A DNA stretch of 64,000 bases from Unio delphinus (taxonomy: Eukaryota > Mollusca > Bivalvia > Unionida > Unionidae), in the NCBI GenBank assembly GCA_029339505.1, contig JAQISU010000191.1:705001-769000 (forward strand), read 5' to 3'. The notes beneath the pieces were generated by a model, which was given only the letters and a program-made list of their open reading frames with translations, had not been told where the DNA came from and ran no database searches. Of this stretch, positions 12,286-23,527 are shown in pieces. Position numbers and translations under genes: made by a program. The stretch's first letter is position 1, and every line of letters starts with the position of its first letter.

Positions 12286-13130
12286 TTCATCACAACATTG
12301 TAGTATTTTATAAGATCTTGCTATAATATCTACAGACTTTTATCGTAACATTGTAGTATTTTATAAGATCTTGCCATAATATCTACAGACTTTTATCGTA
12401 ACATTGTAGTATTTTATAAGATCTTGCCATAATATCTACAGACTTTTATCGTAACATTGTAGTATTTTATAAGATCTTGCCATAATATCTACAGACTTTT
12501 ATCATAATATTGTAGTATTTCATAATTGTAACATTGTAGTATTTTATAAGATCTTGCCATAATATCTACAGACTTTTATCATAATATTGTAGTATTTTAT
12601 AATCGTAACATTGTAGTATTTTATAAGATCTTGCCATAATATCTACAGACTTTTATCATAACATTGTAGTATTTTATAAGATCTTGCCATAATATCTACA
12701 GACTTTTATCGTAACATTGTAGTATTTTATAAGATCTTGCCATAATATCTACAGACTTTTATCATAATATTGTAGTATTTTATAAGATCTTGCCATAATA
12801 TCTACAGACTTTTATCGTAACATTGTAGTATTTTATAAGATCTTGCCATAATATCTACAGACTTTTATCATAACATTGTAGTATTTTATAAGATCTTGCC
12901 ATAATATCTACAGACTTTTATCATAATATTGTAGTATTTTATAAGATCTTGCCATAATATCTACAGACTTTTATCGTAACATTGTAGTATTTTATAAGAT
13001 CTTGCCATAATATCTACAGACTTTTATTGTAACATTGAAGTATTTTATAAGATCTTGCCATAATATCTACAGACTTTTATCGTAACATTGTAGTATTTTA
13101 TAAGATCTTGCCATAATATCTACAGACTTT
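12286..13130. repeat. 53-bp minisatellite, about 15-16 copies
   Basis: Highly homogeneous head-to-tail array. The unit runs 'gtaacattgtagtatttt', 'ataagatcttgccataat', 'atctacagacttttatc'. Variants differ mainly as 'atcgtaac', 'atcataac' or 'atcataat'. Two positions near 12520 and 12600 hold a shortened unit ('attgtagtatttcataattg') that breaks the register. The near identity of units implies recent expansion or ongoing homogenisation. There is no coding capacity. Confidence 0.97.
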
Positions 13131-13207
13131 GTGGGAGTCTAGGTGGAGTCCATAAAAATTTGGTTAATGATTATAGTTACAAAGCAGTGACACACAGGCA
13201 GGTCTCC

Positions 13208-13446
13208 GAGGGGCCCCTAGTGGTCTAAAGCGCTCTCCGTTACGGATCACTGCCATCTCACCTCTGTCTGCATGGGTTCGAGTCTAAGATTCAGCTAATG
13301 TAGTTATGTGAGAAAGCTTGCCAGTAGTGTCTCGTGGGTCGGTAGTTCTTTCCAGGGGTTTTCCTGGGTTCTTTTTCCACCATTAATACTGGCCGCCATG
13401 TATAGCCTATCATGTACTGAAAAATGGTGCTAAACCCTACAATTAT
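13208..13446 (+). mobile_element. tRNA-derived SINE, family A, copy 2, with 12-bp duplication
   Basis: Full-length copy with CpGs retained ('aaagcgctctccgttacgga'), box B 'gggttcgagtcta' and 3' end 'gtgctaaaccctacaa'. It is flanked by a perfect 12-bp repeat 'aggcaggtctcc' at 13196-13207 and 13447-13458. The intact duplication and retained CpGs suggest a fairly young insertion, just beyond the end of the 53-bp minisatellite. Confidence 0.95.
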
Positions 13447-13490
13447 AGGCAGGTCTCCAAAGACAAGTGGCTACATAAAGAGGTTCATTT

Positions 13491-13790
13491 TTACATTAAT
13501 ATGTCCTTACCGCTTGAAAAAGTGGTTAAGACAGGTATTTGCTTAATAATCTTCAAAGCAGTGAAATCTACGTCATCAAGTTCAGCAAGGCACATCCATA
13601 GAATGCTTTTGAAGTGGGACATGACTGCTGGCTTATATTTTGATAGCATGTATTTGATATACATTCCTTTGATGATGATGCCAAGGCATTCCTCCATGCC
13701 CTGGAAAGGCCAAGGAACCATCCATTTCATTTTCAAAGAAAGAGGGTATCTTCTTTGGAGCAGAATATTTTTTTCCATTGACCTCTAATT
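13491..13790 (-). CDS. Weak candidate exon (unrecognised protein)
   Basis: On the minus strand a 95-codon frame covers 13778 to 13491. It encodes a plausible-looking helical stretch (for example 'MSHFKSILWMCLAELDD' and 'VDFTALKIIKQIPV') that I do not recognise. Read towards its 3' end it contains AGCG|GTAAGG (GT at 13510-13509), a good splice-donor match. The upstream side offers only weak acceptor choices ('aattaattag' near 13786) with little pyrimidine tract. The plus strand is open over the same interval, so openness alone is not evidence. It could be a real internal exon, a pseudo-exon, a fragment of an unidentified element or chance. No neighbouring exon was found. Confidence 0.2.
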
Positions 13791-13859
13791 AATTATATTT
13801 TGTAAAGTGCCAAATTTTAGGTTGAATCTATTAAATAACTATTAGTTCTAGCCAGCAGC

Positions 13860-15480
13860 CATTTGTTAGATTTATGAGACACATTCTGTGCAGAGAGATA
13901 CCGGTACAATCAGTTCACCCATTAACTGTGTTTGTTTAGTGCAGTACTGACTGCCATGACACGAAAGAGTCAGGGTTTGATTTTAACCAGACAAGGTGTT
14001 ACTTGAAACCAAAGTGTGTCATCTTGACATGCTGATGTAAGCGACTTTCAAAGGAAAGCACGAGAAAATATATTTGTTCTGATTGGTCACTGTTGAATAA
14101 GGGGTGTGTTTTATACGAGAAATCTTTAGAATATAATATCATACTAGAGGAATTATAATTCAGTCTGAAGGTTCCTCTGCAAGAGAGGGCAGTGTAGTAT
14201 TATTTTTGGAATATAGACTCCAGAGAGAATTTTAGAGAAGTACCTCCATAAAAATTAGACCAGAAACACTGCCAAAAACAAACGGTTAACAGATGCAACA
14301 AAAACACAAGGTATCTGTTTCAAATCCACGCTTATTATGATGTAATTCATATAATGTTTCTTCGTTACAGATCTGCATGATTTGTTGATACATTTCTATA
14401 AATAGTTTCATTTGTTACATTAATTTAGTAATGTGCTTTTGAATTATGAATTAGAATTCTTACCTTAATTCATAGTTAAGAATGACGTAGTGTTAATTGA
14501 TGTCATAAAAAACACTATGTGGAGTTATGGATCGGAAGTGTTACGTTAATTCTTGAATTTATCATATTGTTTGAATATTGATTGTGTTCTAAGATTTAAT
14601 GTCTTACTTTAATTAATGATTTACAAGAATACATGTGATTTCACCAAATTTTGATGTCGTAGATAACTTAGCGACAGTGTATAATGTATTAGGTCAAGGC
14701 ATACCGAATTAACAAGTGGTTTAGCTGTATTGATCTGAAGACATGTGTAGTTAATTACTAGCCGTAAAATTTGTTATCACTGATAGTAATATCCGATTGT
14801 TCAAACCAGCAAAACATACAGTCTCAGCTATTACCGTGTAAAAAGAGACTTAGGATATGTTACTTTTCTTTTGAAAGGAAGAAAGAAATTAGCTTTTTAT
14901 TTGGAGAGACGTGCAGTATGGAAATAGAGGACGTACAAGACGGGAAAAGAATATTGTGAAGTAGAAGTTGCAAGGTGTATACATCAATACAGAGGACACG
15001 TCTGAGTTCGAGCGGAACATCCATGAGGAAAAAGTATCTCGAGAGACAGGAACTTATGGATCAACATTGGATCGAGCAGAGAATGCAGTTCGACAATAAC
15101 AGGTTATGAAAATCGAACAAGCAGATGAATTTGATTGAACTCTCAATTCTCTGATGAAGTTAACTATCAGTAATAGAATGGCTAAATTTGTTTAATTTGG
15201 TGACAGTTTAATTCTAAAACCACATGTATTCCGAATGAAAGGAAATTGCACTGTGTATGTATTTGATTAAATTGTTTATCTATCTTTACGGGGGCTCGTA
15301 GTTTTTTTGTTCAATATATCAGCTCAGTTTACCACTATACATTCTATACTCGAATCGGGCAATTATACCATGGGTGATCATCTCCTAGATAGTGAGTATC
15401 AGAGGGGAGTGGGTTAGAGTGTTGTTATTATATGTTGTGCAATACCTTTTGACAAGTGGGCTTGTACAATATTATACAAA
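13860..15480. other. CpG-retaining block of unknown nature
   Basis: About 1.6 kb with clearly more CpG than its surroundings ('gaccacgaaag'-like patches, 'gttcgagcggaacatcc', 'tatctcgagagacagg', 'gtcgtagataacttagcgac'). There is no long frame. At 15290-15300 lies 'gggggctcgta', whose first ten bases match the start of a tRNA-Pro-type primer-binding site of LTR retrotransposons. About 70 bp later an ATG in good context (15370-15372, 'accatggg') opens only 15 codons. It could be an LTR plus leader with a broken gag, a promoter or first-exon region, or another insert. I could not find matching LTR ends. Confidence 0.35.
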
Positions 15481-16565
15481 TAACGCTCATGACTCGCTAG
15501 AATCTGACATATTTGTTAATCAATATAATGGATATAATAACCTTTTTTTCTTAAAATTGAAGTAAGAATATTTTTAACTTTTTTTGGCCAGTTGTTTCCT
15601 AAAAAGACTTTCAGGCCTGCAACCCCTCTCTTCAATAGTCAGTATCTAGGAAATCCTCAGTCACACTTTTCAGATTTATTTAGACTTGATATAATAGCAA
15701 TTACTTTATCAAAAGACATAAACCATTACAATATATCAGAATGTGCTTATCATGTTTGGTCAACTATATATTTTTCTTCCCTCAATATGTCATATCAGAT
15801 TTCACCACCATGAAACACACCTTGTGAGATGGTCTGATAAATTTTAAGTAGTACATCATGTCTCTAACCTCTGGCAAAGTTCATTCATATCATAGATGCA
15901 TCCAATTTATTGACAAGATGAAATCACTTACATCCTGTTTATTTGACAGATGAACCAACTAAGCTACTTTTAAAAGTCTTATATGTCCAAGTTTATGGCT
16001 GCTTCTGGATTTTTTTATATTTAAATTCTTGATTATTAACCTTTGAGATGGAAAATGCAACATAACATACTCAGACTGCACAAAAATGTCTGACTGCACA
16101 AAAATGTCTGAATAACAATCATTGAAATATAATTACTGGGTTGTATTAAGTAGCAATGTTCAGAAGGATGGATACCTAGATAAGTCTCTAACATGGGACA
16201 CTTGAAACAAAATCCCCAAGGATCATTACAATTACAGTCAACATATTTATTGCAAACATCAATCATGATCAAAAAAATTTCCAATCAAATTTAAAGAATA
16301 AATATGTTTGCAATGAATTTTCAGATAAAACTTAAAACTTAAAATATACAAAATAAAAGAAACATCAGTTCAGCAAGTTAGATCCAAATCAGTTAAACAA
16401 AATGTTACAGTGTTGTAAAAGCAGACAGCTACAAAATCAAAATCTGCAAAATTAGCAGGATTTTGAGCCAGCTGCAGGCTGTTCAGGAAAGGCATTTCTT
16501 TTTAAGAATAAAATTACAGAGTTTAGTGTACAGACAGTAAGTAGCACACTGACCATTCCATCTTC
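15481..16565. other. Non-coding stretch with a small duplication
   Basis: It contains an 18-bp direct duplication 'gactgcacaaaaatgtct' at 16074-16110. No gene was recognised. Confidence 0.55.
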
Positions 16566-16575
16566 AACAGGTCAA

Positions 16576-16826
16576 GGGGGCCCCAAGTAACAGAGTGTTT
16601 TAAAGTGCTCTCCATTATGGATCACTGCCATCCCACCTCTGTCTGCATGCGTTCGAGTCTCAGATTTGGCCAATGTGGGTATGTGAGAAAGCTTGCCGGT
16701 AGCTTCTCGTTGGTTGTGATTCTTTCCGGAGGTTTTCCCGGGTTCTTTTCTTCCTTCACCATTAATACTGGCTGCCATGTATAGCCTACCCATGTACTGA
16801 AAAATGGTGTTAAACCCTACAACATT
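16576..16826 (+). mobile_element. tRNA-derived SINE, family A, copy 3, with 10-bp duplication
   Basis: Full-length copy. Box B reads 'gcgttcgagtctc', the body 'gaaagcttgccggtagcttc', and the 3' end 'gtgttaaaccctacaacatt'. It is flanked by 'aacaggtcaa' at 16566-16575 and 16827-16836 (perfect). Confidence 0.95.
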
Positions 16827-16836
16827 AACAGGTCAA

Positions 16837-17330
16837 TAATAGACCTGAGCTGTTTTTCATTTTCATGGATACACTAAACCATGTTTACCATATGATCACA
16901 CAGGGACTTGAACACATTGTGCTTGACCTGAATAACAGTCAGCTCATAACAAAATAACCTTTCTAAAACAGTCACCAAGTGACCTATCAAGAAAACTCAC
17001 CGATATAGGTATCTTAGCAACCATGGATATTCTGGTAAGCATATTAGTATCTAGTTAATGACTCATTGTAATTTTAATGATTATATTAAAATAATGTGAT
17101 CCAACATCGGTAAAATCAGAAGTTGTTTGCAAAGACATGAATTAAAACCCCTAATTTTGTTGGACTCTATCTCGACTCAGTGCTTGTTATGCATAAATGT
17201 TAAATGTAACTTCACTTTAATAAGGGCTTTTATGGAACCAATTTTCACGCTAACATTCTAAAAATGAAAACAACAGAATCAGACAGTATTTTCATAAGAT
17301 AAACATTTCCCAAAAAAATTTAACATTAAG
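16837..17330. other. Non-coding stretch
   Basis: No gene or recognised repeat seen. Confidence 0.55.
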
Positions 17331-17331
17331 T

Positions 17332-17374
17332 TGTTGTTGTATGGTTTAATACCATTTTTCAGCACAAGATAGGC
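17332..17374 (-). mobile_element. Truncated family-A SINE, 3' end only
   Basis: The plus strand reads 'gttgttgtatggtttaatac' then 'catttttcagcacaagatag' and 'gct', the complement of the family-A 3' end. The rest of the element is missing, consistent with 5' truncation during retroposition. Confidence 0.8.
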
Positions 17375-19436
17375 TGTTTCAATTGGTGACAGGCAAATTT
17401 GTTCCACTGTCAGTGGCTACTGGCAGGGTAAGCATTATGGTCAAGGTTCACCCTTTAAAGGTAGCAAGAATCAGGCATGCCAGACTGAGACAGTACAAGA
17501 ATAATTCATCAACTTTTCTATGTTGAGCTTTATTTCTGTAACAAAATGACTGAGAAAATGATAACTTTGATTTATGAAAACCTACCTACTTGCATAAAAC
17601 ATGGACAACTTGACACATGGTCAATAGACTACACAGTTAATTGAAAAACTGTTCATATACCAACTTGTCAAGAAACATGTCACCTGTCATATGCAATGAA
17701 GTGTGAGGCTGTACAACTTCATGTACAATAATGCAGATTTAACTATAACATCAATTCATTCATTTATTCATTCATCCATGACAGTAAAAAGACAAAACAA
17801 CATGATAGGGTTTAATTAAACCTTTTAGTACTACACAATATTTTTCCCAAATTCAAAGGTAGTTGTCAGAACATGCACCAATTAAATAAATCTGATAAGT
17901 TAAGGAATGAAAAATATTACATGTAGATGACACGCCAACAGATGTCACTGAACAAACTGTTGAAACATTGGAATATAAATCAGAGAGATGCAAAACGCAA
18001 ACAATACTGCTAAATTTCTTTAACAATAGTTTGAGATGGCTGATGAATTTTAATTTGCAGTCAAGGACAAAAATTACAAGTATCGCTTTTATGCACCTGT
18101 CAATTTTATTTATATTATTTTATAAAGAAATTATCAGAATTTTTATTATATAAATGCACCACTACTTACATGTAAAAAAAATGTTTTTTTTTCCCCCATA
18201 TTATTAATATTATTTACTTTAAAAAGAACCACAAAATGCATTTAAGTACATGTACATCAATCTGAAATACAAATGTAAATAAACTTGACATCATACTCTT
18301 TTCACATACCTTATGTTACAAAGACAATCAAAGACCATGCCAACATTTACTTTCAGCATGAGTAACCAATGTTTCTAACAGTTTGAATAATACCTAGTTC
18401 TGACAATGACTAATTGTATTGCTCTACCTGAATGCCATTGGTATAAGGGTAGGTACAGTTTTAACAGCACTTTTAAAACACTACTGATTGTATCATGCTA
18501 AGAAAATTGGACCATTAGTGTTAATTCACTGCAATAAAACTGTCAAATTATTTCTTATTCCAATTGCACTGCAGTGCATTCTCATGTCTAGCTTGTGACA
18601 GTACCCTTTGTTATAAGTGAAAAGACCATCACAATTTGGCTGTATTGAAGATAATTTTAAGTACTTACTAAATCCCATGAAGATGCCCAATCACGCCTTA
18701 AGAATATATCTGTGTAAATTTTCACCATTCCTGATTATAGTTCAACATTTTTTATTAACATCTAGTGTGCATCAATTCTAGATTACTTTTGCCTGTTTTG
18801 CTGCTTGTTGTCAGTCCATAACATGTTGCAATTTAGGTCAACTTTTTATTTATTATTTTTATACAGGTACAATCTTTATAATAAAATGGGTCCAAATCAT
18901 GAAAATATAATGTTCAGCTGGAAGACAGTGGGTTTTAAATCTTTCTAATACATGGCCATATGATATTAGTTTCGCATATTAAGTTAAAAAATTGCAGTTT
19001 TACACCTACTGTAGCCCTCGGTTTCTTAATTGTTTTCACATTTACAGCTACACCTTGTAAATCTAGGCATCATTTTAACGTGGAGAAAGTTTCCCTTTCA
19101 AAGAACTTTCACATATCTTTATAAGTGTGAGAAGATAACATCTACAAAATGTCAAAATATTAACAGCTCTTTGAAAATCAAAAATCACTCCACATTAAAA
19201 TGGCACCATATTTATTCAATTTAAAAACGTTGTTTATTATTATTATTATTATTATGCATTTATCTAATGGACCAACAGTTTGAGCTAGTTATTTTAAATC
19301 CAGCAATAATAGTTTCATGGTTTGGACCCATTTTCATATCGAGTACTCAGGTAATTATAATTAGAGCATAAGCAGTGTTGTGGACAGGTGTACCGTGCAA
19401 AGTAATGACATCAAATACTATCTGCATCTCACTTCT
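17375..19436. other. Non-coding stretch
   Basis: It contains an (ATT)n run of about 10 units at 19229-19256 and several short A/T runs. No gene was recognised; the 61-70-codon frames have no features. Confidence 0.55.
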
Positions 19437-19437
19437 A

Positions 19438-19884
19438 CCAACAAAAATTTTTTCCTAAGCATTGTAAGTTTCAACTTATTATTCATCCCAACAAATGTTC
19501 CAAAGCCTTGCAACTTTATTACTTGTCCCAACAAATGTTCCCAAAGCCTTGTAATTTTCCACTTTTTAATCATCCCAGCAAATTTTCCCTAAGCCTTGTA
19601 AGTTTCAGCTTTATTGTCCCAACAAATTTTCCATAAGCCTTGTAAGTTTCAACTTTATTACCTGTCCCAACAAATGTTCTTTAAGCCTTGTAAATTTCCA
19701 CTTTTTGCTCATCCCAACATCTTGTAAGTTTCAACTTTTATAAACTCATCCCAAAAATTTCTCAAAGACTTTTCAACTTTTATACACTCATCCCAACAAA
19801 TTTTCTCAAAGGCTTGTATGTTTCATCTTTATTACTTATCCCAACAAATTTTCTGTAATTCAATTAAGTTTCATCATTATTAGT
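19438..19884. repeat. Degenerate tandem array, unit about 46 bp
   Basis: Nine to ten diverged copies of a unit like 'tcccaacaaattttccctaa' then 'gccttgtaagtttcaacttt' and 'attacc'. Unit length drifts by small deletions. It looks like an old array, in contrast to the homogeneous one at 12.3 kb. Confidence 0.9.
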
Positions 19885-19977
19885 ATCAGCCAGTTATGTA
19901 AGCTGTGTTTTTAGATACAATGAGGCAAGACACTATGCGCCCTCCAACATGTAGTAAGAAGGAGACTAACTGAGACA

Positions 19978-20050
19978 GGAGCATAAGTGGCTCTGTCATT
20001 CACATGCCAGACTCATCACCAAAAGATGCAGGTTTGAATCCTATCATAGG
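19978..20050 (+). mobile_element. tRNA-Met-like pseudogene or SINE head
   Basis: A tRNA-like block with 'agtggctctgtcattcacat', an anticodon-arm-like 'cagactcatcacc' (CAT in the loop position) and a good box B 'ggtttgaatcc'. The acceptor stem does not pair well and no second copy was noticed. I therefore call it a tRNA-derived SINE head or tRNA pseudogene and not a working tRNA gene. Confidence 0.45.
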
Positions 20051-20083
20051 ATCAGACCTGACTGCCATCTATGGTATATCACT

Positions 20084-20142
20084 TTACTTCAAACTGCCAT
20101 GGCATAATCTACTTCCAATTGCCATGGCATAATCTGCTTCTG
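20084..20142. repeat. Short direct duplication, about 26 bp
   Basis: 'actgccatggcataatctac' is followed at once by 'attgccatggcataatctgc'. Confidence 0.85.
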
Positions 20143-20609
20143 TCAATGTTGACACTCATGCTTATTATTTTTTATACCAACATTTATGAAACTTGGTAAC
20201 GTATGTTGGCATAACATTGTATGAATCAAATTACTTCATAAATTCTAACTTAAATGAAAACTTCTGCAAGATTTTCTATACATCAGAAAACAACCTTGGA
20301 ATAATGAATATTTCAGGGTATCTGAGACCTCTTCCACATCTGCCTAACATTGTCCAAGAACAAGTTACCAAACTATTTACAAAAGGAGTCACCACTTTTT
20401 AAAGGTAGCTGTAAATTCAGAAGCATTCTGCTCAGCACTAACACCTCCTTCCCCTGCCCCATCTCCTATCTTGGCTGTCATATTGTTCTAAATCAACATA
20501 AGGAAGCAAATGGGTAAAAAAAATGACAGTGCTGTGTAAAATTAAATATATGGTCAATGCCTTACCTATGTACTAAGGTGAGATCATACACAACCTTACA
20601 GTCTTAATT

Positions 20610-20812
20610 ACCATTTGTACTTCCTTCAAAGTTGAGTTAAACTTCATACAAGAAAGATCTTGATCTGCCGTAAAATAATGTGCCTGCATATCAGGGTCTA
20701 TTCTGTTTGTTCTACTGATTACTCCAAACAAACTGCACAGACCCAGATCTGCCAGTGCAATATGGGGCTGTGCAGTTTGCAGTTGGACTAGTCTTACAAG
20801 TATTTACAGTAA
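20610..20812 (+). mobile_element. Two-hairpin MITE (family M), copy 2
   Basis: Orientation A. Both hairpins are preserved ('cttgatctgccg' facing 'gcatatcagggtct', then 'ctgcacagacccagatctgc' facing 'ggggctgtgcagtttgcag'). The terminal repeats are worn, with the left end 'taccatttgtac' and the right end 'gtcttacaagtatttacagt'. Confidence 0.8.
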
Positions 20813-20869
20813 TAGACAGTTACCCGTTCTTTAAAAATTAAGGCTGACCTTGATAACAAATAGTATTAC

Positions 20870-21073
20870 TGTTTATACATGCTTTCAGGTCTAACTGCAA
20901 ATAACATAGACCCTGATGCATCACAGAATGTGCCAGCAGATCAGGGCCTATTATTGCCCATTCTACTGATTCATCCTAACAAACTTCAGAGACCCAGATC
21001 TGCCTGCATTATGTGATGGCAGATCTTGGTCAATTCAGTTTACATTTGGATATAACTTATAAATGCGTGTGTG

Positions 21074-21157
<84 letters not shown>

Positions 21158-21162
21158 TACCT
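20870..21162 (+). mobile_element. Two-hairpin MITE (family M), copy 3, with (TA)n expansion in its right end
   Basis: Orientation A. The body runs from 'tttatacatgctttcaggtc' to 'ggatataacttataaatgcg'. The right terminal repeat, normally 'tataagcgagtatatatggt', is interrupted by about 38 TA dinucleotides and then ends in the expected 'tatatggta'. The TA microsatellite thus lies inside the terminal repeat. Confidence 0.75.
21081..21156. repeat. (TA)n microsatellite inside a MITE end
   Basis: About 38 TA units between 'gtggtgtgtc' and 'ggtacc'. The flanking bases match the family-M right terminal repeat. Confidence 0.95.
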
Positions 21163-22343
21163 TCCTGTCAGCTAAACACAGTTTTAACAACCACCCTCTT
21201 CTATATCAAATAACCAATTTATTGTCACAGTTGCATATCTGCAGTTGTTAGTTAAGAAGTTCATAACTTCATAATATTGAAAATTATGGCTAAATGCTGA
21301 CAGAACTCAGAGAAACCATCAAGCAGCATCAAAGAAATTAATTATATGAAAGGGTCTGAAGATTATGACTATAATTTGCTAGTTCAATGCTAATTAGGGT
21401 CTTACAACTAACCCCTATGGCCTAGAAACCAAATCCTTACTTTATACAAGATACAGACAAAGAACACAGTAAAAGCAAATGTCTTTTCATCAGAAAGCTA
21501 AGAACTCCCACTGTAGCAACATACCAATGATAGATTAGGAAGGATAATCACAGCATTTTCTCTGATTATTTCAATGCACACAGTTAAGGCCTGAAGACTG
21601 ATCCAGGATTTTTTTTTATATCTGACAATTGCCTGTTTATAAGGACATGTGGTATTAGCAGTATGTTTGTGTATCAATCATGCTGGTTCTGTACATGTAC
21701 CATGGGACATAAAATGAAACAGTTTTGGTGGCTACAGTATTCCTGTAAACTGTACAAAATAAAAATTATATTTCATACTTGATTTGTTTCATTTGAATGA
21801 GTTATCTCTTTCAGTGCCCACTTATCTACCTCCAACACCAAAACCCACCAAAAAGAATTTATGAAAGATGCATTTACCAAGAAAATGGCTGAGCTTCATG
21901 TTAAATCCTGCTTGTTCCAAGGAAACTACCTACCATACTCAAAATAAGGGACATGGAGTCTTTAACAAGATAATGCTAAATTAAAAAGGCAAAATCCCCT
22001 GTCTGGCAGTACTTCTGGCTTAAATTCTCCAAGAAAGATGGAAAATTAATAGGTAACCAAGCCATTCATCATGATTGTAAAGCTGAAATGAAGTTTCCAG
22101 ATGGAACAATGAACTTGCCTGACCATGTTCACCAACATCATCTAATCTTAACTCCCAATGCAGTGAGAAGATGAAAATTAAATTAGAGCCTACAGTACAG
22201 TCACTCAGATTTGCTGTCATATAGAATATTTCCCATTCATTATTTACATAAAAACAAAGCTAGTTATATTCAACATTTACTTCTTGTTCACCTTAAATAT
22301 CATTTTCTACTCTGCAAAGATTTTCCATAATATATTGTAATAC
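21163..22343. other. Non-coding stretch
   Basis: No gene or recognised repeat seen. Confidence 0.55.
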
Positions 22344-22344
22344 G

Positions 22345-22553
22345 TACCTTATGTTCTTGCTTATAAGTCAAGTCAAACTGCAAGCAACAAAGATCCTGAT
22401 CTGTTACAGCATAATCCACCTGCAGATCAGAATCTATTTTGTTTATTTTACAGATTGCTCTGAACAAACTGCAGATTTGCTGGCACACTAGATGACAGTA
22501 GATCTGGGTCAGTGCAGTTTGCAGTTGGACAGCTTTTTTAAGTATATATGGTA
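22345..22553 (+). mobile_element. Two-hairpin MITE (family M), copy 4
   Basis: Orientation A, near full length. Left end 'taccttatgttcttgcttat', right end 'taagtatatatggta'. Hairpin I arms 'gatcctgatctgtt' and 'gcagatcagaatct'; hairpin II arms 'caaactgcag' and 'gggtcagtgcagtttg'. Confidence 0.9.
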
Positions 22554-23030
22554 TTACAATACAGTGTCATGAACTGCAATATAAAAATGAAGGCAATACA
22601 AAGCTCAACCACTTATACTGTACGTGCATGGACTCACCTGTTTTACTCAGAAGTGGGAGGAGCAAGAGGGATGCCAAGAGTATCTGTTCCATCCAAAATG
22701 GTGGTGGTGTTTTTCTAAACGATTTTACACCTGAAATTAAATAAATCAGCAGTCTTAGGATGGGTCAAAACGACTCAGTTTATACATTACAGTATTTAGT
22801 AGTCTTGCAGTATTTCTTATTTAAAACACTCAGGAGTCTTGCCTAATAACCACTTTGGAAATGTGAGGGATGCACTTATCGGTAAAGTTTTATCACATGA
22901 AAATTTGCTAATTTTATTAATAGAGGATGGGCATCAGCTTATCACATACGAATGAGTGCAAATCATTAAGATGCCTAATGACTGACTGATCTTAGGAATC
23001 CTAACTTTGTTTCTTTTTATTTTAAATCAA
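22554..23030. other. Non-coding stretch
   Basis: No gene or recognised repeat seen. Confidence 0.55.
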
Positions 23031-23031
23031 G

Positions 23032-23527
23032 TACTGCATATTCTCACTTATGAGTCAAGCCAACAGGTCTATGGATGTGTGAGATTTGGATTTTTAATGT
23101 AGCTTTAACAATTTTTCAGTCATATCACTATGATGTCTGCAGTGTGGCAGTGTATAGTGATGTCTAGCCCTGGGGCATCATCTGGCAGACATGTAGCATG
23201 ATGTCTCACCTAGTCACATTATCCTGACACCAGGCCAACTAGTCCTAACACTAACCTTTTAATGCTGAATGCCAAGTGAGGCAGCAGTTAGTACCAGTTT
23301 TGTAAGTCTTTGATAATGACTTGATCAGGGATCGAACCCATGACTTGCTGCATCTGAGGTGCACACTCTAACCACTAGGCCACTAGAGCTGTCAGGGTCT
23401 ATGCTATTTTATCAACAGGTTAATCCTAACTTTAAACACCCAGATCTTCTGGTGCATTATGTGACTGCAGATCTGGGGTTGTGCAGTTTGCCGCTGAACT
23501 CATCATAAAATAAAGTATGTGTAGTAC
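23032..23527 (+). mobile_element. Two-hairpin MITE (family M), copy 5, split by a SINE
   Basis: Orientation A. The left end 'tactgcatattctcactt' runs into the MITE body, which breaks off at 'ggtctatg' (about 23066-23073). A family-B SINE follows, and the MITE resumes with 'gggtctatgctattttatc' at about 23395. It continues through hairpin II ('cccagatcttctgg' facing 'cagatctggggttgtgcag') to 'aagtatgtgtagtacc'. A short internal deletion lies in hairpin I. This MITE was in place before the SINE arrived. Confidence 0.85.
23074..23393 (-). mobile_element. tRNA-derived SINE, family B, copy 3, nested in a MITE
   Basis: This is the best preserved head of the family. On the minus strand it has box A 'tggcctagtggttagagtg', box B 'gggttcgatccc', then the common body ('ggttagtgttaggactagtt', 'ggcctggtgtcaggataatg') and an AT-rich 3' end. 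It is flanked by 'ggtctatg' on both sides, an 8-bp or longer duplication of MITE sequence. Confidence 0.92.

Noticed and set aside
12286..13130. CRISPR-like regular repeat array
   Set aside because: The 53-bp units are head-to-tail without unique spacers, the DNA is clearly animal, and no cas genes are present. The other minisatellites fail for the same reasons.
13960..15290. A complete LTR retrotransposon
   Set aside because: Only a ten-base primer-site match and a short frame were seen. I found no paired LTRs, no TG...CA ends and no pol motifs, so it is kept only as a low-confidence possibility.
21013..21251. Frames rich in alternating Tyr-Ile
   Set aside because: Translation of a (TA)n microsatellite; the same applies at 7.9-8.1 kb.
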